Below the pieces are notes generated by a model. It did not search any database, was not told where the DNA came from, and was given only the letters and a program-made list of their open reading frames with translations. Below, one piece after another: positions 1-8,189 of a DNA stretch of 64,000 bases. A program made the position numbers and the translations under genes. Every line of letters begins with the position of its first letter. The first letter of the stretch is position 1. This DNA is from CAVVFX01 sp963747535 (GTDB taxonomy: Bacteria > Acidobacteriota > Terriglobia > Bryobacterales > Bryobacteraceae): NCBI GenBank assembly GCA_963747535.1, contig CAVVFX010000002.1, positions 1,240,001-1,304,000 on the forward strand, written 5' to 3'.

Positions 1-3
1 GCC

Positions 4-138
4 ATGCGCTGGCTGATGGTGATTGTCATTGTTTCGTTCCTCGGCTGGAGGGTGTTCGAGGCGTTGCGCCGCCTCTACACATTAGCGCCCCACCGGGTAC
101 ACGACGTGGGCAGCGAAACGGAACCGGGCTCCAGTTAG
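4..138 (+). CDS. small membrane ORF or 3' end of a gene entering the window
   Basis: A 44-codon frame opens with ATG at position 4 and ends with TAG at 136-138. It begins with a hydrophobic stretch (WLMVIVIVSFLGW) followed by an arginine-rich turn, as in a single-pass inner-membrane protein. The frame is also open leftwards to base 1, so this may be the tail of a longer gene that starts outside the window. No family is recognised. Confidence 0.3.
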   Translation: MRWLMVIVIVSFLGWRVFEALRRLYTLAPHRVHDVGSETEPGSS

Positions 139-451
139 TTAGTCTGTCTGTAGCCAAAAATCCACGATGTCTTTAAAACTTGCGGAGGTCGGCCGGGGAT
201 CACCGAGGAGATTCGCGTTCTGATCCGGCGCTTGGCGCACGAGAATCCGAGTGGGGCGCACCGAAGATCCATGGTGAGCTTTGGAACTCGGGTTGGTTGT
301 CTCGGAGCGAAGGCGTGGGACGATATCTGCGGCCCATCGAGCACCGCGGCGAAGCTGGCAAAAAGTGGCTGTGCCAATGCCGGTAAGCAGAACGGCCGGC
401 GATAGCCGCCCGGCGCCGGGATGGATGAGCGTGGAAGGTATCATGTCGCCG

Positions 452-1179
452 TTATCCGGCGGCGTTTGAGGCATCGTAAATACGATCTCCGCTGTCGTTT
501 TCATCGGCCAGCCAGCCGCCGCGAAAGCCTGCTTGCCTAAGACCCTCCACGATGTAGGGGCATCGCCGCATAGTCGTCCAGATAAGCTCCGACTGAAAAT
601 TTTCAAGCATCAGAAGAATCGGGCCTTGATTCAAGCCGAAGATCCACGGAGACACCCAGCCCTGCAGATTGGCGCTATTGTGCGGATAGGTTGGATTAAA
701 ACTGGCATCGAACCCATACGGGCTGCGCCCTTTCAATGTGAGACGCTCGATGGCGTGGCGGACCGTTTTGATCACGATCTCAGGCGCGAACGGGAGAGAG
801 GCCACTACCGCCCAGGGTGAAATAGTGCCGTCATCCGGACCAAATGGCGCCCCTCTCGCCTCATAGTCGTAGAAGACTCTTCGGACACCGTTCACATCGA
901 GAACCGCGGGCCCCGGTCCGTCGCTCGCCGTCAGTCCCCAGCCATATTCGCTATAGTGGGCAAACCCCAGTGGATTCTCGATTCCATATTGCCTGTGAAT
1001 ATAGGTTGCCCGCCGGCTGTTCTCAAAATAGTCGAGCCCTTTCTCCCGGTTGAAGTCGTCGTGTATGCCGCGAAAGTCCACCCACAGATGAGACATCTGA
1101 TGAATGAATAGCGGTCCGGCGTACAGGTATTCGATATCGTAGACTTTCTTCCATTCAAAAGTTGAGGTCCACTCTTTGT
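452..1179 (-). pseudogene. glucoamylase, C-terminal part (split by ISL3 element)
   Basis: This is the 3' part of a putative glucoamylase of the PF10091 type, which cleaves glucose from alpha-glucans or cyclic beta-glucans. Family features seen are YLYAGPLFIHQMSHLW, a GRSPYGFDASFNPT region and the usual ending RRCPYIVEGLRQAGF. The 5' part lies at 2906-3568. The two parts are separated by an IS flanked by an 8-bp target duplication. Removing the IS and one duplication copy joins them in frame (GYKE|WTSTFEW) into a 460-residue protein without other lesions. The gene was therefore intact when the element inserted. Confidence 0.85.
1172..1179. repeat. 8-bp target site duplication, left copy
   Basis: CTCTTTGT is repeated exactly at 2906-2913 on the other side of the ISL3 element. 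Confidence 0.9.
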
Positions 1180-1203
1180 GCCTCGTCGGGGGAATCTGTG
1201 GGT
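1180..1203. repeat. ISL3 left terminal inverted repeat
   Basis: 24 bp starting GCCTCGTC and ending GTGGGT. It matches the reverse complement of 2882-2905 at 16 of 24 positions, strongest at the outer 8 and inner 6 bases. Confidence 0.85.
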
Positions 1204-1214
1204 GACGGGGAGCG

Positions 1215-1631
1215 TTAGCGAGCCGTCGCGGTGAGGAACCGGCGGAATTTCCGGCAGGTGGAATCAAAGGATCTCTGATGAGCTTCGCCACCGTGGTAGA
1301 GGAGCGGGCCGCCGTCCTCGATCATTTTGGAAAGCTGCTGTTCGACCGGCCGCTTTCTCAGGGGCGGATCGTCGTTGAGGTCGCGAATGAACTCCCCGCC
1401 GAGTGCCCACATATTGTCGATGTGCTGCTGAATCGTCTTTGGCGACAGGTCTGAGGCTGCCAGGCATTCAAGGAACGGGCGAAAGCAAGCCACCAACTGT
1501 TCGCCCGGTGGCAGATCTTTTTCCAGCCCCATCCACGATCGTGGCCAGCCATTCAGATCACGGCAGTAATGTTCCAGGTCGTGACGTGGCGCAGAGGTGG
1601 CGCGGTTTATCTTGGTAGTTCTCGCCTTCAC
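1215..1631 (-). CDS. ISL3 passenger protein of unknown function
   Basis: This 138-residue frame is transcribed away from the transposase and lies wholly inside the IS. GTG at 1631 is the likely start, with a GGAAGA motif upstream. It is only 14 bp from the transposase ATG, so each gene's ribosome site lies at or inside the start of the other. Residues about 45-75 (LSPKTIQQHIDNMW, then a predicted helix) resemble the SAM-like core-binding part of tyrosine recombinases, but no catalytic residues are present. I recall similar short proteins in proteobacterial genomes without an assigned role. A helper of transposition or a cargo gene are both possible. Confidence 0.6.
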   Translation of the reverse strand: MKARTTKINRATSAPRHDLEHYCRDLNGWPRSWMGLEKDLPPGEQLVACFRPFLECLAASDLSPKTIQQHIDNMWALGGEFIRDLNDDPPLRKRPVEQQLSKMIEDGGPLLYHGGEAHQRSFDSTCRKFRRFLTATAR

Positions 1632-1645
1632 TTGTCTTCCATTTC

Positions 1646-2899
1646 ATGCTACAGCTCATCACGATTCTAAACCGCTGTCACCGCTTTCCGGGATTCGTTT
1701 ACCAGCGGGCCAGCTTCAGTGCCGATCGTAAGAGTATTGAGATTGCCGTGCGGCCTCGCAAAGGTTCGAGAGCGATTTGTTCGCGCTGCCATCAGTCGGC
1801 CGCCGGTTACGATCAACTCTCCGAAAGGCGTTTCGAGTTCATTCCTTTTTGGGGCTTTCTGGTTTTTCTGCTTTATTCCATGCGGCGCGTCGATTGCCGC
1901 CGCTGTGAGGCAGTCGTCGTCGAGGAAGTTCCGTGGGGCGACGGGAAGCGCACGTTGACCAGAGCGTACATGTTGTTTCTCGCCCGCTGGGCGCGCCGGC
2001 TTTCCTGGAAGGAAACAGCTGAAGCCTTCCACACTTCATGGGAAAAGGTTTTCGACGCGGTGGAACACGTCGTCACCTTTGGACTGGAACATCGCAAACT
2101 TGGAGCCATCGACGCCATCGGCGTTGACGAGATCCAATACGCCAAAGGCCATAAGTATCTCACGCTGGTTTACCAGATTGATCTTGACGTCACGCGCTTG
2201 CTTTGGGTCGGAAAAGAACGAACGATCGAATCCTTTCAGGGATTCTTCGCCACCATTGGCGACGAGGTGGCCTCGAAGATCGTCTTCGTCTGTTCCGACA
2301 TGTGGGAGCCCTATCTGAAGGTCATCCGCGAGAAGTGCTCCGATGCCCTCCATATCCTCGACCGGTTCCACATCGTGGCGAAGATGAACCAAGCTCTCGA
2401 CGACGTCCGCGCTGAAGAGGCGCGCCGCATGAAACAAGAAGGGTTTCACCCGGTTCTGAAGAAATCTCGCTGGCTCTTGCTCAAGCGCCATGAGAACCTC
2501 ACCGGTAACCAAAGATTTCGCCTTCGCGACCTCCTTCGTTACAACCTGAAGAGCGTCCGGGCCTATCTTCTCAAGGAAGCCTTTCAGCAACTCTGGGATT
2601 ACAACTCTCCCGCCTGGGCTGGAAAGTTCCTGGATGAATGGTGCCGGCACGTCATGCGGTCCCGTATCGAGCCCATGAAGAAGATTGCCCGGACTCTACG
2701 CCGGCACCGTGAACTGATTCTCAATTATTTCCACGCTCAAAAGTTGCTTTCCAGCGGCGTCGTGGAGGGCCTGAACAACAAAGCCAAAGTCACTATGAGA
2801 AGATCATACGGCTTCCGGACGTTCCGCGCCCTCGAACTCGCCCTCTATCACACACTTGGGAAACTGCCAGAACCTGAATCAACCCACGAGTTTTTCTGA
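1646..2899 (+). CDS. ISL3-family transposase
   Basis: This 417-residue DDE transposase moves the surrounding IS. The N-terminal zinc-finger region has CSRCHQSA and VDCRRCEAVV pairs (about residues 43-75). The catalytic core follows: GVDEIQYAKG (first Asp), VCSDMWEPYLKV (second Asp), ILDRFHIVAKMNQ, and GVVEGLNNKAK (Glu) near residue 370. The length matches full ISL3 transposases and the frame has no lesion. The start at 1646 gives the usual family N-terminus (MLQLITILNRC). Confidence 0.95.
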   Translation: MLQLITILNRCHRFPGFVYQRASFSADRKSIEIAVRPRKGSRAICSRCHQSAAGYDQLSERRFEFIPFWGFLVFLLYSMRRVDCRRCEAVVVEEVPWGDGKRTLTRAYMLFLARWARRLSWKETAEAFHTSWEKVFDAVEHVVTFGLEHRKLGAIDAIGVDEIQYAKGHKYLTLVYQIDLDVTRLLWVGKERTIESFQGFFATIGDEVASKIVFVCSDMWEPYLKVIREKCSDALHILDRFHIVAKMNQALDDVRAEEARRMKQEGFHPVLKKSRWLLLKRHENLTGNQRFRLRDLLRYNLKSVRAYLLKEAFQQLWDYNSPAWAGKFLDEWCRHVMRSRIEPMKKIARTLRRHRELILNYFHAQKLLSSGVVEGLNNKAKVTMRRSYGFRTFRALELALYHTLGKLPEPESTHEFF

Positions 2900-2905
2900 C
2901 GAGCC
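2882..2905. repeat. ISL3 right terminal inverted repeat
   Basis: Read inward on the minus strand it starts GGCTCGTC and ends GTGGGT. It overlaps the transposase stop codon (2897-2899). Confidence 0.85.
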
Positions 2906-2913
2906 CTCTTTGT
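2906..2913. repeat. 8-bp target site duplication, right copy
   Basis: CTCTTTGT, identical to 1172-1179. On the minus strand it encodes part of the Tyr-Lys-Glu codons shared by both glucoamylase halves. Confidence 0.9.
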
Positions 2914-3568
2914 AACCTTGCGGATCAATAGCAAACGTCGGTGACCCTAAGGCCAGCGCATAAAGGATCAGAGCTTCGCTATAGCCCGTATCCCATCGGT
3001 GGGGAATGAATCCCGACTCAGGCTTCCACCCATGGGTTACGGTTGTCCCGCCGTTCAGTGCCCATTGCCAATCGACACGGCGGTAAAGACTTTCCGCCAC
3101 TTCCCGTATCTCGCCCTCTTCGTCACTCTTGCCGGTGAAATAACCTTCCGCCGTAAGCATACCTGCCAGGAGTATGGCAGTGTCGATCGTCGATAATTCG
3201 CACTGCCACGCCCGGCGCCCGGTCTGCATGTCGAGAAAGTGATAGTAGAACCCTTTGTATCCTGTGGCGTCTGCTTCCGGACCCTGGTGACTGGACTCAA
3301 AGAATCTCAAAATCGTCAGGGTCCTGTCGATTGCCTCAGCTCGTGAAAGCAGGTCTCGCTCGATCGCCACCACGTAGACGCTGAGCGCCATTCCCACTGC
3401 AGCAATACTCGAAGGCGATCCAGGCTGGGTCTTATCGACGATCAGGCCGGTTCGAGAGTTGACTTCATTACGAAAAAAATCGAATGTCGCATGCCGGAGA
3501 CCTTCCAGCATTTCTGCATCGGTACCCTCCGGATTGGCAACCGGCAACCGTGGCTTCATGATTGGCAT
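2906..3568 (-). pseudogene. glucoamylase, N-terminal part (split by ISL3 element)
   Basis: This is the 5' part of the glucoamylase gene completed at 452-1171. The start is ATG at 3568 (MPIMKPR), 20 bp downstream of the GH39 stop, so the two were probably cotranscribed. Family signatures are FFRNEVNSRTGLIVDK, IAAVGMALSVYVVAIER and GFIPHRWDTGYSEALILYAL. The final natural residues are DPQGYKE. In the interrupted gene, translation would run into IS sequence and stop at 2879, inside the right end of the element. Confidence 0.85.
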
Positions 3569-3587
3569 ATCATGATCAGCTTCATCG

Positions 3588-4258
3588 TCAGGCGAATTCG
3601 ATGGTGAGAGCGGCGACGCTCTGCGGCGGCAAGGCGACGGCCAGATCGATATTTCCTGATTCTTGAATCCAGGGTTGCGCTTCCTTCCGCAGAGTAGACG
3701 CCGTCTCGAGCTCTTCAACCTGCGAGGCGCTCAAGTATTCCGGTTCTCCCATGGTCTGCCAAAGGCGGCGGGGATTTGCGTGATCTTCGTCAATCCTCTC
3801 GATCCAGGCGGTGCGCGGCGCCGGCGCGCCCGACAATCTCAGATTCACGAGTTCAGTTTGGATCGGATGGCGGGGCATGGCCAGGTTAGTCATGATCACG
3901 GTTGCGGCCTTGTTCTTGCGGATCATCCATGCGTCCACGGTTGCACGGGTTCCGTTGACCTCCAGTAATTCGGAGCCGGAATTATGCAACAACTGGAATG
4001 CGCGGTAGGCCGGCTTGGCGATCCCATGCAGGTTCAGAAGGCCGAACCCACCGTGAAACGGGACCGACGGGAAGTAGTTCTCGGAGGAAATATCGCTGAA
4101 AGTCAAAAAGCTGTAACCCTGGACGAGTCCCCGCGCTTCCATTATGATTCGGGTGACGAAGGCGGCGGCAAACGGCTCATCATGCATTGGATCTCGCGGG
4201 TTCGATGAAATATTCCACTCCGTATAATATATCGGCAAGCCGCCGGCTTCGCGGGACG
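3588..4258 (-). pseudogene. GH39 beta-xylosidase-like, C-terminal fragment
   Basis: The last ~215 residues of a GH39 glycosidase. The fragment includes the nucleophile region (YYTEWN), then GYSFLTFSDISSE, FHGGFGLLNLHGI and a beta-sandwich tail. The N-terminal two thirds, including the acid/base region, are missing. Upstream, around 4258, the frame runs directly into a glucose-dehydrogenase fragment, which marks a deletion junction. Only a TTG at 4238 could serve as a start. It lies 20 bp upstream of the glucoamylase gene. Confidence 0.75.
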
Positions 4259-4660
4259 CGCGCTTGCCGGGTCAACCACGTCCAACCCGTAAACCTCACC
4301 TCGCAAGCGAAGGACCATGCCGCCAACAGTCCCACCGACCCTAATCCGGCCACTAAGCACCGGCGTCCAAAAAGCCAATCCGGAGTCACGGCGGCTTCCG
4401 GACAACGCACGATCTGCACGCGAAGCACTTCGTCGATGGCTTTCTCGACAATTGGAAAGAGCCTCCATTAGCACACCGACGGATTCCAACGTCGCTGGGA
4501 CCCGAATGATGCACCGCTGCTTGTCGACTACGAACTCCGTCTGAAAGCCATCCAGGCCCTTGATGCCTCGTTCGCGATATTTGCCCGTCTGGCACATGTC
4601 GGCGCGGCCCATGCCACAGGGGGCGTATTCGCCGCACCCGCTCCTGACCGTGGCCCAACC
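4259..4660 (-). pseudogene. zinc-type glucose 1-dehydrogenase, internal fragment
   Basis: Scattered frames encode the middle of a medium-chain, zinc-dependent glucose dehydrogenase: CGMGRADMCQTGKYRERGI, then GLDGFQTEFVVDK and, after a frameshift, WLFGRRCLVAGLGSVGLLAA (Rossmann glycine motif) and EVYGLDVVDPASA. At least two frame changes occur. Both ends are cut: the upstream edge meets a GMC oxidoreductase fragment and the downstream edge meets GH39. It is non-functional. Confidence 0.65.
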
Positions 4661-4950
4661 GTTCGAAATCGTTGTAGAGTTCCTGAATCCGCGGTGAGTA
4701 GCTTACATGCGGATAAAGGTAGGGTGCGCTGCAGCGCCCTTCCGTGGGATCGATTCCGTGCTAGCCGTCGACGTGATACAGATGCTCGGCCTTCGTATAA
4801 TAAGGTTCGAAGTCGTCGTAGTCCAGCGGCCAGCCGGGTGAGATGCCGGCAGGGTGTCTGACTTCTCCAGAGTCCTGCGGTCGAATCCGCAGCAAAGCCG
4901 CGCCATAGACCTTTGTGTCGCCGCCGACGTAGTATGTTATGTTAGAGTAC
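4661..4950 (-). pseudogene. GMC oxidoreductase, internal fragment
   Basis: Minus-strand frame with YYVGGDTKVYGAALLRIR, HPAGISPGWPLDYDDFEPYY and IQELYNDFERLGH, typical of the substrate-cap region of glucose-methanol-choline oxidoreductases. An in-frame TAG occurs after YHVDG (near 4760). The FAD-binding N-terminus and the catalytic C-terminus are absent, so this is a remnant truncated on both sides. Confidence 0.7.
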
Positions 4951-5091
4951 GCGTCGCGGACTCAGGGCAGCCCTCGTTCAACCGTTTCGCATGTTGTGAT
5001 CGCCGACCGGCTTCCTGACAAAGCCCGATCCTGGGTCATAAGACCCAAGAAACACCGTGGTCAAAAACAACACTAATCCTTAAGAAAAACT

Positions 5092-5513
5092 TATGCCGCA
5101 GTGTCTTCGAGCAGGCGCTTTCGAAGGATGCCGGGATATTCGGCTGCTATGGCTTGAACGATGGGAAGACGGAAACCTGGGCGTTCACCGAAGTCGATCG
5201 CGCCTTGAGTGGAGGCTTGTCGATTCGAGGACGCAAGTGGAATCGCGCCAACGGCACTATTGGCGTCGGCGAGGCTCGCGACTATCTCTGCGGCGACCAT
5301 CGGTGCTATCTTGCGGCCCGAGGACTCGGCTTCATCATCGGCGACGGCCGTCTGAACTATCGTCCGGAGCAAATCGTCGAATCGTTTTATACGTTCCAAC
5401 TGAATAAGCCGTGGACCGTGACGGGCGACTAGCAATGGATCGCCAATCCCGCATACAACCGGGATCGCGGGCCAGTGTCGGTCGCCTCCTTGCGGTTACA
5501 TTGGGATATGTGA
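5092..5513 (+). pseudogene. OprB-family carbohydrate porin, C-terminal fragment
   Basis: About 140 codons match the end of an outer-membrane carbohydrate-selective porin: VFEQALSKDAGIFGCYGLN, DGKTETWAFTEVDRALSGG, GFIIGDGRLNYRPEQIVES and finally NPAYNRDRGPVSVASLRLH. An in-frame TAG at 5430-5432 replaces a residue just before QWIANPAY. There is no start signal at 5092. It fits the neighbouring sugar-oxidation remnants as part of one former uptake and oxidation locus. Confidence 0.75.
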
Positions 5514-5529
5514 TTGAAGCAGGTGTTGC

Positions 5530-5725
5530 ATGAGCCTGGAAGATTTAGATCTACTTAAGAAACGGGCCGCAATCATCGTCGATGAAGCACCTCGTTAGCG
5601 ATAAGAACTTATCGGAGGAAGAAGACGGAGAGGTGCTCCGGTTGCTGGAGCAAGCCCAGCGTTTGGAGCATGAGCTCTTCGGGAATAGGCGGAAGAGCCT
5701 GATAGCAACAGCGGCACGAATATAA
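5530..5725 (+). CDS. two overlapping short ORFs of unknown function
   Basis: ATG at 5530 opens a 22-codon acidic frame ending at 5598. A second frame with ATG at 5582 encodes 47 residues (KNLSEEEDGEVLRLLEQAQ...) ending at 5725 and is predicted helical. They may be one small protein split by a frameshift. No family recognised. The strongly placed mgtC gene follows 46 bp later. Confidence 0.25.
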
Positions 5726-5770
5726 ACGCACCTGGATCGCCTCTGGCGGCGAGAATACAAAGGAGGCGAA

Positions 5771-6481
5771 ATGGAGCCGATAGCAATTCTTGATTTTCTG
5801 GCGCGTTTGGGTAGTGCGCTGCTGCTCGGGGCACTGGTCGGATTGGAACGGCAGTGGAGGCAGCGCATGGCCGGGACCCGGACCAACGCTTTGGTCGCGG
5901 CGGGGGCGGCGGCCTTCGTGATGTGCGCATTCCTGACGCGCGACACGTCGCACAGCGCGACCCAAATCGTCTCGTACGTGGTTTCCGGAGTCGGCTTTCT
6001 GGGTGCTGGCGTCATTTTTAAAGACAACGGCACCGTCCGGGGATTGAATACGGCTGCCACACTCTGGTGCTCCGCCGCACTGGGAGCCATTTGCGGACTT
6101 GGCTTTATGATTCATGCCTGTGCCGTAGCGGTCGCCGTACTGCTGGCCAACGTCGGACTCCGTCCACTGGCGTACCGCCTCTATCCGACTCAGCATACGG
6201 GCGAGGAGCAGGAGGTGACTTACAACCTGGAACTCGTCTGCCGCCCGGAGGACGAAGCTCACATCCGCGCGCTACTACTTCAGGCGATGTCCTCCAGCAC
6301 ACTCACCCTCACAGCACTACGCAGCGAGGACATCGAGGGCACGGCGAAGCTGAAGGTCACCGCCCAGATACGGGGTCTTGGCCGCCAGGACTCGGCCCTT
6401 GAGCAGCTTGTGGTCAGGCTATCGCTCGAAGCGGGCGTATCCGCCGTAAGTTGGGCTGTAAGCAGCCAGGTCTTGGAGTAG
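5771..6481 (+). CDS. mgtC: MgtC/SapB family membrane protein
   Basis: 236 residues with AAAGGAGG 5-8 bases before the ATG. The N-terminal half is the MgtC membrane domain, with four to five helices and the family signatures LLLGALVGLERQWR, GTRTNALVAAGAAAF, GVGFLGAGVIFKD and VRGLNTAATLW. The C-terminal ~90 residues form the soluble ACT-like part. Family members sit in the inner membrane and support growth in low magnesium or act on membrane energetics. The gene is intact and stands between degenerate genes. The exact role here is inference. Confidence 0.9.
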   Translation: MEPIAILDFLARLGSALLLGALVGLERQWRQRMAGTRTNALVAAGAAAFVMCAFLTRDTSHSATQIVSYVVSGVGFLGAGVIFKDNGTVRGLNTAATLWCSAALGAICGLGFMIHACAVAVAVLLANVGLRPLAYRLYPTQHTGEEQEVTYNLELVCRPEDEAHIRALLLQAMSSSTLTLTALRSEDIEGTAKLKVTAQIRGLGRQDSALEQLVVRLSLEAGVSAVSWAVSSQVLE

Positions 6482-6819
6482 AGAAACTACGGTACCCGGG
6501 TACCGCTACAACTATCCAGGTCACTTCGATCTGCGATCATGACATTTGATCTCGGCGTGAGTCTCGAACGGCAACCTACGTGCTCACCGCGGCCGTGGAT
6601 TGCGCCATATTGCCGCACCAGCGCCTCGTGTTGGCACAGAATAGATGGATTGCCGAGAGGGACAGCAGTCCAAGTACGCAATTTGAGTGGAGGAAGTCGC
6701 GCGAGAGTTGGTTAATGCTCATTTCCGGTCTGGAACGACCTTTGGCCCGAACCGTGCAATTGCCAGGCCTGCCATACGGGCACAGCTCTAACGATGACAG
6801 GCGGCTTGCCGCTGACCAC

Positions 6820-7235
6820 CGCCCTCAACTCTACGGTGCCCTCAACCAGACGACCGATGCAACCTTTGCCACCACGGCTAATCAGCTGGCTGCAGGGACT
6901 TCGTTGTACCGGTTTTCCACCGAGCACGGTGGTCTGCAGTGCGCCGCCTGCCATGGCGCGACGCACGCTGAGTTGCCCAGCGCCCAGGCGAACGACGACC
7001 TTCAGGCGATGGACTTAACCGGTACTGTCGGCCCGATCCGGGAGTGCACCGTATGTCACCAAAGTGGAATATCGAGCACGAACGGCGGCCCTCACGGGAT
7101 GCACGATGTCGGCGCGGGCTGGGTCAGCACGCACTCCCGGGTAGTTGGGAGAAATGCCGCTGCGTGTCAGCCCTGCCATGGCACGATTACAAAGGTACTC
7201 CACTGTCCCATACGTGCCGCTATCGCATCCCTTCG
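6820..7235 (+). pseudogene. multihaem c-type cytochrome fragment
   Basis: Three CXXCH haem motifs are visible (CAACHG, CTVCHQ, CQPCHG), with linkers such as ATTANQLAAGTSLYRFST and NGGPHGMHDVGAGWVS. This matches the C-terminal part of a periplasmic multihaem cytochrome. After the third haem the frame shifts by one base: the family-like continuation (DYKGTPLSHT) is in the next frame. No credible signal peptide or start exists upstream, so the N-terminal part is missing. Confidence 0.7.
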
Positions 7236-7310
7236 TAGAGCGGCTGATTGGGACGCTTCGGCGCGAGCACCTCGGCCGCGCCAACTTCGAGCGCTCTGAC
7301 CGACCGCAAA
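7205..7310 (+). pseudogene. integrase-core transposase fragment
   Basis: About 30 codons (SHPFVERLIGTLRREHLGRA) match the end of an rve/DDE integrase core of an IS481/IS3-like transposase, followed by a stop. It directly abuts the cytochrome remnant and precedes a 93-bp repeat also found at 32.0 kb. Confidence 0.5.
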
Positions 7311-7353
7311 CGTGACTGTAAAATCTCCCGTGCGGCCACAGGCCGACATCGCC

Positions 7354-7446
7354 CATCGATTTCCAATCCTATCGGTGGCGAAGACATTGTCGAGGGTTGT
7401 ATCAGACTCCAATCGCCGGATAATTTATGAATTCGCCATGGTCAGG
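7354..7446 (+). repeat. 93-bp repeat, copy 1
   Basis: 89 of 93 bases match 32006-32098 in the same orientation. Both copies follow recombinase or transposase remnants, so the unit may be the end of a mobile element. Confidence 0.8.
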
Positions 7447-7693
7447 GTCCAGATTGCCTCCTACCCGGTCGTGATCCCCAGCGATGCGTGGAGGGGCAAC
7501 GCGAAACAGGCGACAGCTTCGCGAACCAGCGCGTATTCGTCCGCCGCGCCGTTGTCGGCGTTGTCGCCGGGCAGCAGGGCGAAGTCGACGCCCGGCGTCA
7601 GGTAGCGATTGGCCTCACCGACCAAGGTTTGAAAATCGGCGAAATTCTGCTCGTCCTTCCCGTCAATGTGCAGGTCGCCGAAAATGAAGCCAT
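7440..7693 (-). pseudogene. metallophosphoesterase fragment
   Basis: The frame reads GDLHIDGKDEQNFADFQ, then VDFALLPGDNADNGAADEY (calcineurin-like GDNAD block) and VACFALPLHASL. A one-base shift follows, after which the expected GDHDR block appears in another frame. These blocks are metal-binding motifs of calcineurin-like phosphoesterases. The C-terminal half with the histidine motifs is missing, and the fragment ends at the shared 93-bp repeat. Confidence 0.6.
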
Positions 7694-7726
7694 GAAATTA
7701 GTCTGTCCACGTTGTTTTTTGTCTTT

Positions 7727-8170
7727 CTAGGATTTCGCGATCAGGGCTATCCCGCCGACCAGCAGCAGCGCGCCGACGATCCTGCCCAGCGTGATCTCAC
7801 GCACCGGCACCCCGAACCAGCCGAAATGATCGAGCACCAGCGACGTGATCAGGGTCGCTGTGACGGTGAAACCGACAAACGCCCGCGCCAATCTTGTGGA
7901 CGAGCGTGAGACCTGCATAAACCTGGACCGCGCCGACGAGCCCGCCAAGGGAGCCCACCACGGCATGCCAGCGACATTGGCCGCGCCTGGAAACGGGCTT
8001 GGAAACATGACGAACAGACACACAAAGAACGCCGTGATCACGGCAAATGACACGGCGCTCGCAAGCCACCTGTTTTCGAGCGCGCTCAGGAGCTGCGCAT
8101 TCATCGCCGCGCCCCAGGTCAGAACCGCGCCGCCGAGAATGATAAAGGGATAAATCCATCCGGGTTTCAC
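7727..8170 (-). CDS. DMT superfamily transporter (DUF606/YdcZ type)
   Basis: A 147-residue, five-helix inner-membrane protein. GTG at 8170 has GGAGAG 7 bases upstream and gives the expected start KPGWIYPFIILGGAVLTWGA. The family glycine/tryptophan blocks (GMPWWAPL and LGRIVGALLLVGGIALI) are present. Between residues about 70 and 90 the expected sequence (GGLVGAVQVYAGLTLVHKIG) lies in another frame, while the open frame reads a basic, non-membrane stretch. That is a pair of compensating frameshifts. The protein would lose one membrane helix unless these are sequencing errors. It starts 19 bp after the MFS gene. Confidence 0.7.
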   Translation of the reverse strand: MKPGWIYPFIILGGAVLTWGAAMNAQLLSALENRWLASAVSFAVITAFFVCLFVMFPSPFPGAANVAGMPWWAPLAGSSARSRFMQVSRSSTRLARAFVGFTVTATLITSLVLDHFGWFGVPVREITLGRIVGALLLVGGIALIAKS

Positions 8171-8189
8171 AAGTTGTCTCTCCTCAAAG

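Larger units (their letters stand above)
1180..2905 (+). mobile_element. complete ISL3-family insertion sequence with passenger gene
   Basis: The element is 1726 bp. It is bounded by the 8-bp direct duplication CTCTTTGT at 1172-1179 and 2906-2913, the usual target-duplication length for ISL3. Imperfect terminal inverted repeats of 24 bp (1180-1203 and 2882-2905, 16 matches) share GnCTCGTC at the tips and GTGGGT inside. It carries the transposase and a divergent passenger gene. The transposase stop codon lies inside the right inverted repeat. It interrupts a glucoamylase gene whose frame is otherwise preserved, which suggests recent activity. Confidence 0.93.

Noticed and set aside
139..606. 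155-codon minus-strand frame next to the glucoamylase end.
   Set aside because: Overlaps the end of the recognised glucoamylase frame, has no ribosome site and no family content.
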